Source of the DNA: Peptoniphilus pacaensis
GTDB lineage: Bacteria; Bacillota; Clostridia; Tissierellales; Peptoniphilaceae
Reading direction: 5' to 3'
NCBI RefSeq assembly: GCF_900088125.1
Contig: NZ_FLQT01000003.1
Span: 743,071-807,070, forward strand
Length of the DNA: 64,000 bases
Within the stretch, counting starts at the first letter, position 1. The number at the start of each line of letters is the position of its first letter. The translations under genes were made by a program, and so were the position numbers. The notes under the pieces are model-generated. The model was not told the DNA's origin and made no database searches. It saw only the letters and a list, made by a program, of their open reading frames with translations. This document shows positions 47,415 through 54,414 of the stretch, piece after piece.

Positions 47415-47536
47415 GGGCGAGGGATGAGATTACTTTGCTTAAATACACCGGCTCCGCCGTGTTTGATGTGGCGGTAGCGAAAAAGATCTGCCGCTTTGCA
47501 GAAGAGAAAGGGATTGGGACGACGGTGGAAATGTAG
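47411..47536 (+). CDS. Small protein (41 aa) coupled to macrodomain gene
   Basis: The frame starts with an ATG overlapping the macrodomain stop (ATGA) and has GGAGG four nt upstream, inside the macrodomain gene. The peptide reads MRARDEITLLKYTGSAVFDV, continues with an amphipathic helix (AVAKKICRFAEEK) and ends GTTVEM. I do not recognise it. The position and ribosome site argue for translation; alternatively it is the 5' remnant of a gene lost when the following repeat/IS region arrived. Confidence 0.45.
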   Translation: MRARDEITLLKYTGSAVFDVAVAKKICRFAEEKGIGTTVEM

Positions 47537-47654
47537 GGTTTTCTTCTTTTCCTTTTTCTCCTTCGCACACCACTTTTGCCTTGTTTTCAAATAACACACC
47601 TTTTGTTTGGCGTAAACTATTTTCTTTTTCACAAATTATATCTTCGCATTTGTT

Positions 47655-47680
47655 TCCGGGGGAGGGAAAAAGGGCGTCAA
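47655..47680 (+). repeat. Partial arm of the GC palindrome
   Basis: CCGGGGGAGGGAAAAAGGGCG matches one arm of the palindrome that starts the composite repeat at 24811 and 52524, but the complementary arm is missing. The surrounding 47537-47751 is AT-rich with no gene seen. Confidence 0.55.
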
Positions 47681-47751
47681 TTCTGTGGCGATAAATTTTT
47701 TAAAGCGTAGCCGACGTTAGAAAATCAAAAAACTCTCTTCGCTGAAAATTT

Positions 47752-47805
47752 ATTCTTACATGGCTTTTAAACCCGGGGAAGGGGCTAGGGCGTTGCGATT
47801 CGCCC
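47752..47805 (+). repeat. Palindromic repeat half, left flank of IS copy 1
   Basis: A 54-bp sequence starting ATTCTTACATGGC and ending GCGTTGCGATTCGCCC. Its inverted copy lies at 49060-49113 on the other side of the IS with two mismatches. It contains GGGCG-TTGCGATT-CGCCC, the loop region of the composite repeat's palindrome. Confidence 0.8.
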
Positions 47806-47874
47806 TGGATAGGCTACAATAATTAGGACAGTTTCCTTAAGGTGTGGTATCTTATGATCAACAAGGAGGATCAA

Positions 47875-48186
47875 ATGGAAAAAGCACCTAGAAAAAGAAG
47901 AGCCTTTTCAGACGAGTTCAAGCAGCACGTGGTGGATCTTTACGAAGAAGGCATGAGTCGACAAGAGATCATTCAGAAATACTCATTAACCCCTTCCGCC
48001 TTTGACCGCTGGGTTAGCCAATTCCGCACCACCGGTACCTTCAAAGAGACGGTGTCGTTAAGTGAATCGGATCAGGAAAAGATTGCATTGCGTAAAGAGA
48101 TTCAACGGCTCAAGATGGAGAATGACATTTTAAAGCAGGCCGCGCTGATACTTGCGGAGAAAAACGATACGTCATCGATCGTTTAA
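47875..48186 (+). CDS. IS3-family transposase OrfA (copy 1)
   Basis: A 103-residue helix-turn-helix protein: RAFSDEFKQHVVDLYEEGMS, then RQEIIQKYSLTPSAFDRWVS, followed by a coiled coil (ALRKEIQRLKMENDILKQAA). It matches the HTH_Tnp_1 (IS3/IS911-type) OrfA family, which binds IS ends and multimerises. The ATG at 47875 follows AAGGAGG. The 3' end overlaps OrfB in the -1 frame at GAAAAAC (48159-48165). Confidence 0.9.
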   Translation: MEKAPRKRRAFSDEFKQHVVDLYEEGMSRQEIIQKYSLTPSAFDRWVSQFRTTGTFKETVSLSESDQEKIALRKEIQRLKMENDILKQAALILAEKNDTSSIV

Positions 48187-49028
48187 AACACAAATACCCG
48201 GTATCAGCGCTTTGCAGAGTATTAGGTATCAGCCGTTCCGCCTACTACTACCGGCCGAAAGCTCTTTCCGACGATGCGATCGACCTGGAGATCAAGGTCC
48301 GTGCCATTTTTCGTGCAAGTCGCAACGTCTATGGCGCACGCAAGATAAAAAGTGAATTAGAAGCGGAAAACATCGTCGCCTCCAGGCGACGAATTCGCGC
48401 CATTATGAAGAAGCTTCATTTGGTTTCCGTTTACACCAAAGCAAAGTACAAACACCATCCGTCAAAGAAAAACGAAGAGCAAATACACAACGAGCTCAAC
48501 CGCGAATTCAGTCAACGTCAGCCGTTGGAAGTCATCGTTTCTGATTTGACCTACGTTCGCATCCATCAGCGCTGGGCCTACGTTTGTGCCATCACCGATC
48601 TTTTCAATCGCGAAGTCATCGGTTACTCCTGCGGCTTACGTCGCGACTCTGCCCTCATACAACAAGCATTCGACACCATCCCTTACCCACTAGAAGCCAT
48701 CGGCTGCTTTCATACCGACCGAGGGAAAGAATTCGATAACAACCATATACGTGCCCTCTTAAAAGCCAACCACATCAAACGCTCGCTGAGTCGCCCCGGC
48801 AATCCCTATGACAACGCCGTGGCAGAAAACATATTTAAGAGCTTCAAAACAGAATTTTTAGAGAGAGAAACCTTTCAAAGCCTGAATGACTTAAGAGAGA
48901 AACTCAGCAGTTATATTCAATGGTGGAACAGCGTGCGAAGACATACAAGTCTTGAAAACATGACCCCTCTCGCATACCGAGAAAGAGAGGGGATAAAAAG
49001 CAAGCCCGTCGTTCGAGCGACACCTTAA
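48159..49028 (+). CDS. IS3-family transposase OrfB, DDE integrase (copy 1)
   Basis: About 289 residues in the -1 frame relative to OrfA. The frame encodes a typical OrfB N-terminus (LKHKYPVSALCRVLGISRSA, YYYRPK, NVYGARKIKSEL) that precedes the first ATG at 48405, so translation probably comes through frameshifting at GAAAAAC or a non-ATG start; the exact start is uncertain. Catalytic motifs are VIVSDLTYVR (D), FHTDRGKEF (D) and SRPGNPYDNAVAENIFKSFK (E). All are intact, so this copy may be active. Confidence 0.85.
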   Translation, partial: EKRYVIDRLKHKYPVSALCRVLGISRSAYYYRPKALSDDAIDLEIKVRAIFRASRNVYGARKIKSELEAENIVASRRRIRAIMKKLHLVSVYTKAKYKHHPSKKNEEQIHNELNREFSQRQPLEVIVSDLTYVRIHQRWAYVCAITDLFNREVIGYSCGLRRDSALIQQAFDTIPYPLEAIGCFHTDRGKEFDNNHIRALLKANHIKRSLSRPGNPYDNAVAENIFKSFKTEFLERETFQSLNDLREKLSSYIQWWNSVRRHTSLENMTPLAYREREGIKSKPVVRATP

Positions 49029-49059
49029 CAAAAGTGTCCAAAAAACTGTTGCCATTCCA

Positions 49060-49113
49060 GGGCGAATCGCAACGCCCTAGCCCCTTCCCCGGGTTTAAAA
49101 GCCGTATAAGAAT
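49060..49113 (-). repeat. Palindromic repeat half, right flank of IS copy 1
   Basis: Inverted counterpart of 47752-47805 (52 of 54 positions match by eye). It begins GGGCGAATCGCAACGCCC directly at the IS end. Confidence 0.8.
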
Positions 49114-49200
49114 GGATTTTTATTCAAAATAGAAAATCGGATTCTAATCAGTTGGCTATGCAATTAAATAAGGGCCTTGGGAGGAATCTCCCGGATAATT

Positions 49201-50208
49201 TTAAAATTCGCCGTTCAAGGTGCGGTAGGAGATCCAGCCGTCGCCGATATTGCACCAGGTGCGAACGGAATCGGCCCGCGTGTCGATGACATAGACCTCG
49301 GCGCCCCGCGTCAGGGTATAGGCCACGGGATAATTCTTTCCCGGGCCCGTGCGCACATTGGCTTCGGCGGCGGTGACGTATTGAACCGTATAGAGAATGC
49401 GGCTGGCCTCCGACGCCTTCTTGGCGCTTTTTTCAGCCGACGCCTTGGCCTTGGCGGCCTCGGACTCGGCGGTGGCGACGCGAATCTTTTCGTCGCTTAA
49501 ATTCTTCGCCCCTTGCTTCACTTCCTGCTTCAAACTTTCCAGGCGGTCGTTCGTCGGCGCCACGGCGATGAGGTTATTCACCATGTCCATGGCCCCTTCG
49601 TAATCGTCGCCGTCCATCAGGGCGCGGATCTTCGGGCTCGCCGCATCCACCACATCGTCGACGCCCTTGCGCGCCTTGTCGGAAAGATCGTTGTCGTGTT
49701 GAACGATGGCATTATACATGCGCAGGGCCTCGGCGTAGGAGCCGTTGGCCAAAGCATCTTTCGCCTCGTCTAAAAGTTCCACGTCCTTGGCCATGGTTTT
49801 GGCTTCCTTGGTCTTCTCCTTATAGACGCCGCGATTGGTGATTTCGTAAAGCTTTTCGTATTGCTCCCGGGCCTTGTCGAAATTTTCGTCTTCGATGGCG
49901 GCGGCAGCGGATTTTTCCAAACTGATCCGCCGTCCGGTGCGGTAGATAAAGACGGAAAGAACCAGGAGGACGATGATCCCCGCCACGGAGGCGGCGATGA
50001 GTGCGCCCTTCTTCTTGCCGGAAGATTTTTCTTCCGCATCCTCCTCGTTCCGCACATCGGCATAGGCATAGGCGGGGTCGCTTTCGTAAGCGTCCACCGG
50101 GCGGATCGGCGTCGTGTCCGAGGATTCTTCTCGGGAAAGAACCTGACCACAGGATTTACAAAATTTCGCGTCGGCGACATTGTCTGCGCCGCAATTTAAA
50201 CATTTCAT
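49201..50208 (-). CDS. Zinc-ribbon / TM / helical / SH3b protein
   Basis: 335 residues. An N-terminal zinc ribbon (CLNCGAD..KFCKSCG, residues 3-22) is followed by an acidic linker, one transmembrane helix (ALIAASVAGIIVLLVLSVFIY), an Ala/Glu-rich helical region of about 180 residues resembling TPR/coiled coil, and a C-terminal bacterial SH3 domain (VTAAEANVRTGPGKNYPVAY, then WCNIGDGWISYRTL). The order suggests a cytoplasmic ribbon and an extracellular SH3b that may bind peptidoglycan. It starts within the stop of another zinc-ribbon gene (ATGA overlap). Confidence 0.8.
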   Translation of the reverse strand: MKCLNCGADNVADAKFCKSCGQVLSREESSDTTPIRPVDAYESDPAYAYADVRNEEDAEEKSSGKKKGALIAASVAGIIVLLVLSVFIYRTGRRISLEKSAAAAIEDENFDKAREQYEKLYEITNRGVYKEKTKEAKTMAKDVELLDEAKDALANGSYAEALRMYNAIVQHDNDLSDKARKGVDDVVDAASPKIRALMDGDDYEGAMDMVNNLIAVAPTNDRLESLKQEVKQGAKNLSDEKIRVATAESEAAKAKASAEKSAKKASEASRILYTVQYVTAAEANVRTGPGKNYPVAYTLTRGAEVYVIDTRADSVRTWCNIGDGWISYRTLNGEF

Positions 50209-50723
50209 AATACGTCACCTAAAAAGGGTATCGAAAAAAGGGTTAAGCCTGACAGAAGCACGAAGAAAATCCAGAATCCGCCGAGGACTAATTGAGCGAT
50301 AAAACAAATGAATCCCGCCCGATTCCACGTGTCCTGCACTTGGGCAAACTCTTCCATGTCGCGGTAGCGATTGTTTTGAAGGGCCCATTCGTTGCCCTTG
50401 AAGCCGGCGACGAAAGACATGATGATGCCGACGAAAGGCACGAGGCACAGGAGCGTTATGTAACAGCGATTGCCGATTCCCCAAATCATGGTCAGGGAAA
50501 AAGCGCCCCAGTTAAAGCGGCCGGGCCGTTGGCGATTGTAGGGATCCTTCATCCGATCCGGCACCGGAGCATAAGGTTCGTTATAGGCGGCGGATTGCAT
50601 GGTCCACGTGTCATCCGATGGAAAGCTGTCCTGTTCGTAGCCGGCATCGTCTACAGGCGCGCCGCAACCGGTACAGAACTTGTCGCTGGGAAGCAATTCC
50701 TTGCCGCAGTGAGTACAAAACAT
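50205..50723 (-). CDS. Zinc-ribbon membrane protein
   Basis: 172 residues. The N-terminal zinc ribbon is MFCTHCGKELLPSDKFCTGC; a Pro/Asp/Tyr-rich linker follows, then a domain with three hydrophobic segments (WGAFSLTMIWGIGN, YITLLCLVPFVGIIMSFVAG, AGFICFIAQLVLGGFWIFFVL). The GRFNWGAFSLTMIWGIGN start of the membrane part is shared with proteins near ribbon/DUF2628-like membrane families. AAAGGAGG precedes the ATG at 50723. It is coupled to the SH3b protein, which suggests a common envelope function. Confidence 0.75.
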   Translation of the reverse strand: MFCTHCGKELLPSDKFCTGCGAPVDDAGYEQDSFPSDDTWTMQSAAYNEPYAPVPDRMKDPYNRQRPGRFNWGAFSLTMIWGIGNRCYITLLCLVPFVGIIMSFVAGFKGNEWALQNNRYRDMEEFAQVQDTWNRAGFICFIAQLVLGGFWIFFVLLSGLTLFSIPFLGDVL

Positions 50724-50796
50724 AGCAACCTCCTTTGTAAAACCATGGTATATTCTTTTGAAAACAATTTCAATATGAAAAATAAAAAAGCGGGCA

Positions 50797-50824
50797 TAAA
50801 AAACAGCGTCCTCTTCGGACGCCG
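50797..50824 (-). terminator. Terminator of cysK-cysE operon
   Basis: On the minus strand GCGTCC-gaaga-GGACGC then TGTTTTTT, about 45 nt after the cysE stop and upstream of the zinc-ribbon genes. Confidence 0.82.
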
Positions 50825-50867
50825 CCAAAGGATTTTGCGAACGTGCTTCGGAAAGCCTTTTCGATCA

Positions 50868-51449
50868 TTAATTTTGTGCGTATTTTCCGTGATGAGGCTC
50901 GCGCTCGAAGGTGAAGGAAAAATCCTCAGGCACGACGGGATGGGCGTCATGGGCGGGCACCCCTACCACCGTCTCCCCGGCAGGCACGGAGTGAAGCACC
51001 ACGGCGCCTGCCCCCACCTTGACCCCTTCGCCGATGGTCACGGGTCCTAAAATCGTGGCCCGCGCGCCGACCATGGCCCCGTCTTTCACCGTAGGGTGGC
51101 GCTTCGTCTTGCTCAGGCCGCGGCCGCCTAAGGTGACCCCGTGATACAGAGTCACGTCGTCGCCGATCTCCGCCGTCTCGCCGATAACCACGCCCATGCC
51201 GTGGTCGATAAAGAGCCTTTCGCCGATTTCCGCCCCCGGGTGAATCTCGATGCCGGTCTTTCTCCGCGCCCGGTGGGACAGAAAGCGGGCGAGGGTCGTG
51301 TAGCCCCTCTTATAGAGGCGGTGGGCACGGCGGTGGCTCAAGAGGGCCGCCACCATGGGATAGAGAAACATGGCTTCAAACAAATTTCTGCAGGCCGGGT
51401 CCTTTTCCAAAATCACCCGCCCGATCTTCCTGCGCTCCTTAAACAACAT
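50868..51449 (-). CDS. cysE: Serine O-acetyltransferase
   Basis: A 193-residue CysE of the short Firmicutes form. The N-terminal helical part ([20 protein letters not shown]) precedes a left-handed beta-helix with hexapeptide repeats. The active-site region [45 protein letters not shown] and KRHPTV is complete, including the catalytic Asp-His pair. It makes O-acetylserine from serine and acetyl-CoA, the substrate of the upstream CysK. The start is 2 nt after the cysK stop, so the pair forms an operon. Confidence 0.95.
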   Translation of the reverse strand: MLFKERRKIGRVILEKDPACRNLFEAMFLYPMVAALLSHRRAHRLYKRGYTTLARFLSHRARRKTGIEIHPGAEIGERLFIDHGMGVVIGETAEIGDDVTLYHGVTLGGRGLSKTKRHPTVKDGAMVGARATILGPVTIGEGVKVGAGAVVLHSVPAGETVVGVPAHDAHPVVPEDFSFTFEREPHHGKYAQN

Positions 51450-51451
51450 GG

Positions 51452-52330
51452 CTAAAACAATTCCGTGGACATATAACGCTCGGCGGCATCGGGGAGCACG
51501 GTGACGATATTGCCCTCAAAGCGTTCGGCCAGCTTCACGGCTGCCAGCACATTGGCCCCGGACGAAATGCCCACGCTCAGGCCTTCCTCGGCGCTCAATT
51601 TCTTCGCCATGGCGATGGCATCGTCGCCTTTTACGGTGATCACCTCATCCACCACTTCGGGATCGTAATTGCCGGGAATAAAATTGGCACCGATTCCCTG
51701 AATCTTGTGAGCATCCGATCTGTTTTCCGTAATCAGAGGACTTTCCGCCGGCTCGACGCCTACGATATAAGTGTCGGGATTTTTCGCCTTCAGAGCGCGG
51801 CCCACGCCGGTCACCGTGCCGCCGGTGCCGATGCCCGCCACGAATACCGATACATCGTCGTCCAAGGCCGACAAAATTTCAGGGCCCGTGGTGAGTTCGT
51901 GGATCCGCGGATTGGCGGGGGTGTTAAATTGATCCGGCATGAAATACTCGCCCGTGGCCGCCATTTCATTGGCCTTGTCCACGGCTCCTTGCATGCCGCC
52001 TTCTTCGATTAAAATCAATTCGGCGCCGAAGGAGCGGATCAGAGCCTTGCGCTCGTCGCTCATAGACGCGGGCATGACGATGGCCACCTCATAGCCCATT
52101 TGCTTGCCCACCATGGCCAGGGCGATGCCCGTGTTGCCCGACGTGGGCTCCACGATCTTCATACCCGGCTTCAGAGCGCCGCGGGCTGCGGCATCCTCGA
52201 TCATGCCATAGGCCACCCGGTCCTTAATGGAGGCGGCGGGATTATTCTTTTCCAACTTGGCGAAAATGCGTCCGTCACCCATGGATAACTGCACGAGAGG
52301 TGTCTTTCCCACTGTATCTAAAACATTCAT
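51452..52330 (-). CDS. cysK: Cysteine synthase (O-acetylserine sulfhydrylase)
   Basis: A 292-residue fold-type II PLP enzyme, slightly short for CysK (about 300-310). The Schiff-base Lys is in NPAASIKDR (about Lys36), the substrate loop is TSGNTGIAL (63-71), the phosphate-binding loop is [10 protein letters not shown] (about 167-175), and SVGISSGAN is near the C-terminus. It makes cysteine from O-acetylserine and sulfide. It leads the cysK-cysE operon, behind a clear promoter. The segment lies between two inverted IS copies. Confidence 0.95.
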   Translation of the reverse strand: MNVLDTVGKTPLVQLSMGDGRIFAKLEKNNPAASIKDRVAYGMIEDAAARGALKPGMKIVEPTSGNTGIALAMVGKQMGYEVAIVMPASMSDERKALIRSFGAELILIEEGGMQGAVDKANEMAATGEYFMPDQFNTPANPRIHELTTGPEILSALDDDVSVFVAGIGTGGTVTGVGRALKAKNPDTYIVGVEPAESPLITENRSDAHKIQGIGANFIPGNYDPEVVDEVITVKGDDAIAMAKKLSAEEGLSVGISSGANVLAAVKLAERFEGNIVTVLPDAAERYMSTELF

Positions 52331-52365
52331 TACAAAACCAACCTTTCAACTCAGATTTAATGGCT

Positions 52366-52394
52366 ATTGTATCGCTTCGTGAAGAATAAGTAAA
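52366..52394 (-). promoter_or_regulatory. Promoter of cysK-cysE
   Basis: On the minus strand TTTACT (52394-52389), a 17-nt spacer, then TACAAT (52371-52366), about 36 nt upstream of the cysK start. Confidence 0.78.
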
Positions 52395-52395
52395 C

Positions 52396-52436
52396 CAAAA
52401 AATTCCCCGGTTCACTCAGAAGAGTGAGGCGGGGAA
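52396..52436 (-). terminator. Hairpin terminator just upstream of cysK promoter
   Basis: On the minus strand TTCCCCG..CTCACTC and GAGTGA..CGGGGAA pair, followed by six T. It would stop transcription entering from the repeat/IS side, insulating the cysK promoter; an attenuator role would require a promoter further upstream, which I do not see. Confidence 0.65.
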
Positions 52437-52523
52437 GAAAAAAGTGTTTTTTAATTTATAGTACATATGATTGTGATGTGCTTTTTCTTTTGACCTAAAA
52501 TAAATCTTCTTCAACAGTTATTT

Positions 52524-52824
52524 CCGGGGGCGGGAAAAAGGGCGTTGCGATTCGCCCTTATCCCGCCCCCGGACCCCCACCCTTTAACCCTAACGCTTTT
52601 CTAATGTGCGGAACCCTGGCGGGTTCCGATTCCTATTGGGCTTCTTTGCTCAAGAATGAAAATGAGTTGGGCGAGCGTTGATTTTAAAAAAAGGACGCTA
52701 GCCCAACTCACATTCTATCTTCCGCAACACATCCCAACAGGAATCAAATGCCGTCAGGCATTTGCTCTGCTAAAAGGCGTTTGTGGGTGGATGGGGATGG
52801 GGCCCCGGGGAAGGGGCAGAGGGC
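52524..52824 (+). repeat. Composite stem-loop repeat, copy B (interrupted by IS copy 2)
   Basis: Starts with the palindrome (52524-52572, loop TTGCGATT), continues through CGGAACC/GGGTTCCG (52609-52628), a private 15-bp stem (GAGTTGGGC...GCCCAACTC, 52665-52709), CAAATGCC/GGCATTTG (52745-52764) and ends in GGGGCCCCGGGGAAGGGGC at the IS. It lacks the GATGTA..TACATC to GTCATGA part found in copies A and C. Confidence 0.75.
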
Positions 52825-52855
52825 TGGAATGGCAACAGTTTTTTGGACACTTTTG

Positions 52856-53725
52856 TTAAGGTGTCGCTCGAACGACGGGCTTGCTTTTTATCCCCTCTCT
52901 TTCTCGGTATGCGAGAGGGGTCATGTTTTCAAGACTTGTATGTCTTCGCACGCTGTTCCACCATTGAATATAACTGCTGAGTTTCTCTCTTAAGTCATTC
53001 AGGCTTTGAAAGGTTTCTCTCTCTAAAAATTCTGTTTTGAAGCTCTTAAATATGTTTTCTGCCACGGCGTTGTCATAGGGATTGCCGGGGCGACTCAGCG
53101 AGCGTTTGATGTGGTTGGCTTTTAAGAGGGCACGTATATGGTTGTTATCGAATTCTTTCCCTCGGTCGGTATGAAAGCAGCCGATGGCTTCTAGTGGGTA
53201 AGGGATGGTGTCGAATGCTTGTTGTATGAGGGCAGAGTCGCGACGTAAGCCGCAGGAGTAACCGATGACTTCGCGATTGAAAAGATCGGTGATGGCACAA
53301 ACGTAGGCCCAGCGCTGATGGATGCGAACGTAGGTCAAATCAGAAACGATGACTTCCAACGGCTGACGTTGACTGAATTCGCGGTTGAGCTCGTTGTGTA
53401 TTTGCTCTTCGTTTTTCTTTGACGGATGGTGTTTGTACTTTGCTTTGGTGTAAACGGAAACCAAATGAAGCTTCTTCATAATGGCGCGAATTCGTCGCCT
53501 GGAGGCGACGATGTTTTCCGCTTCTAATTCACTTTTTATCTTGCGTGCGCCATAGACGTTGCGACTTGCACGAAAAATGGCACGGACCTTGATCTCCAGG
53601 TCGATCGCATCGTCGGAAAGAGCTTTCGGCCGGTAGTAGTAGGCGGAACGGCTGATACCTAATACTCTGCAAAGCGCTGATACCGGGTATTTGTGTTTTA
53701 AACGATCGATGACGTATCGTTTTTC
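52856..53725 (-). CDS. IS3-family transposase OrfB, DDE integrase (copy 2)
   Basis: Same protein as the OrfB of copy 1, with intact VIVSDLTYVR, FHTDRGKEF and PYDNAVAENIF motifs. Start uncertain because it is read in the -1 frame relative to OrfA; first ATG at 53479. Identity with copy 1 points to recent duplication or gene conversion. Confidence 0.85.
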   Translation of the reverse strand, partial: EKRYVIDRLKHKYPVSALCRVLGISRSAYYYRPKALSDDAIDLEIKVRAIFRASRNVYGARKIKSELEAENIVASRRRIRAIMKKLHLVSVYTKAKYKHHPSKKNEEQIHNELNREFSQRQPLEVIVSDLTYVRIHQRWAYVCAITDLFNREVIGYSCGLRRDSALIQQAFDTIPYPLEAIGCFHTDRGKEFDNNHIRALLKANHIKRSLSRPGNPYDNAVAENIFKSFKTEFLERETFQSLNDLREKLSSYIQWWNSVRRHTSLENMTPLAYREREGIKSKPVVRATP

Positions 53726-54009
53726 TCCGCAAGTATCAGCGCGGCCTGCTTTAAAATGTCATTCTCCATCTTGAGCCGTTGAATCTCTTTACGCAATGCA
53801 ATCTTTTCCTGATCCGATTCACTTAACGACACCGTCTCTTTGAAGGTACCGGTGGTGCGGAATTGGCTAACCCAGCGGTCAAAGGCGGAAGGGGTTAATG
53901 AGTATTTCTGAATGATCTCTTGTCGACTCATGCCTTCTTCGTAAAGATCCACCACGTGCTGCTTGAACTCGTCTGAAAAGGCTCTTCTTTTTCTAGGTGC
54001 TTTTTCCAT
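53698..54009 (-). CDS. IS3-family transposase OrfA (copy 2)
   Basis: Identical in sequence to OrfA of copy 1 (103 residues, helix-turn-helix plus coiled coil), with AAGGAGG before the ATG at 54009. Confidence 0.9.
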   Translation of the reverse strand: MEKAPRKRRAFSDEFKQHVVDLYEEGMSRQEIIQKYSLTPSAFDRWVSQFRTTGTFKETVSLSESDQEKIALRKEIQRLKMENDILKQAALILAEKNDTSSIV

Positions 54010-54078
54010 TTGATCCTCCTTGTTGATCATAAGATACCACACCTTAAGGAAACTGTCCTAATTATTGTAGCCTATCCA

Positions 54079-54350
54079 CCCTCTGCCCCTTCCCCGGGGC
54101 CCTCATGACCTATCCCGACGAGGGTCGCGAGTCGTAGGAAGGTCAGATGCAGTCTTACACCGTTTCGAGGAGGCGAAGCCGAATCGAAACGGATGTATAG
54201 TTGTACATCCCCATCCACCCACAAAACGCTTTTTATATGTGCGGAACCCTTACGGGTTCCGATTTTTATTGGGATGTGCTGCACACCGAGCTTTTTCGAA
54301 ACGGATAGATCGTTGTCCCACCCACAAACGCCTGTTAGCAGTGCAATCAT
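54079..54350 (-). repeat. Composite stem-loop repeat, copy C (inverted orientation)
   Basis: Read on the minus strand it follows copy A: CGGAACCC/GGGTTCCG (54242-54261), GTTTTGTGGGTGGATGGGGATG, GATGTA..TACATC (54192-54209), CCGTTTCGA/TCGAAACGG (54158-54192), then the CGACTCGCGACCCTCGTCG element and GGGCCCCGGGGAAGGGGC up to the IS at 54078. Similarity to copy A over about 120 bp is nearly complete by eye. Confidence 0.75.
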
Positions 54351-54376
54351 GACCTACGACGAAGGAGCTCAGCACG

Positions 54377-54405
54377 AAAAAAACCCTGTTTGCAAACAGG
54401 GTTTT
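54377..54405 (-). terminator. Terminator of alcohol dehydrogenase gene
   Basis: On the minus strand AACCCTGTTT-GC-AAACAGGGTT followed by seven T, about 15 nt after the stop codon. The symmetric stem also has T on the plus side. Confidence 0.9.
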
Positions 54406-54414
54406 GTTTTGCGC

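Larger units (their letters stand above)
47806..49059 (+). mobile_element. IS3-family element, copy 1, 1254 bp
   Basis: Ends are TGGATAGGC (left) and GCCATTCCA (right), with weakly matching inner inverted repeats that converge on TTAAGGTGT near both ends. It encodes OrfA and a DDE OrfB. A second copy of the same length, oppositely oriented and with matching predicted proteins, is at 52825-54078. Flanks show a long inverted repeat and no direct target duplication, explained best by inversion of the intervening segment (see finding). Confidence 0.88.
52825..54078 (-). mobile_element. IS3-family element, copy 2, 1254 bp, inverted
   Basis: Same length as 47806-49059 and its predicted proteins are identical as far as I compared them; opposite orientation. 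Ends are TGGAATGGC (left on plus) and GCCTATCCA (right on plus). The flanks (GAGGGC before, CCCTCTG after) are the two arms of the GC palindrome. Confidence 0.88.

Noticed and set aside
48152-48355. 67-codon ORF in IS copy 1 (and its twin in copy 2) as a separate gene
   Set aside because: It is in the third frame across the OrfA/OrfB junction; the OrfB frame in the same stretch encodes conserved IS3 OrfB sequence.
47752-49113. Treating the 54-bp inverted repeats as the true ends of a larger transposon
   Set aside because: Copy 2 has different outer flanks while the inner 1254 bp match in length and predicted proteins, and TG..CA ends with 3-4 bp duplications are recovered once the inversion is undone.
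52396-52436. T-box or cysteine-responsive attenuator for cysK
   Set aside because: The hairpin lies upstream of the best promoter and no T-box sequence or specifier loop is visible, so simple insulation by a terminator is more likely.
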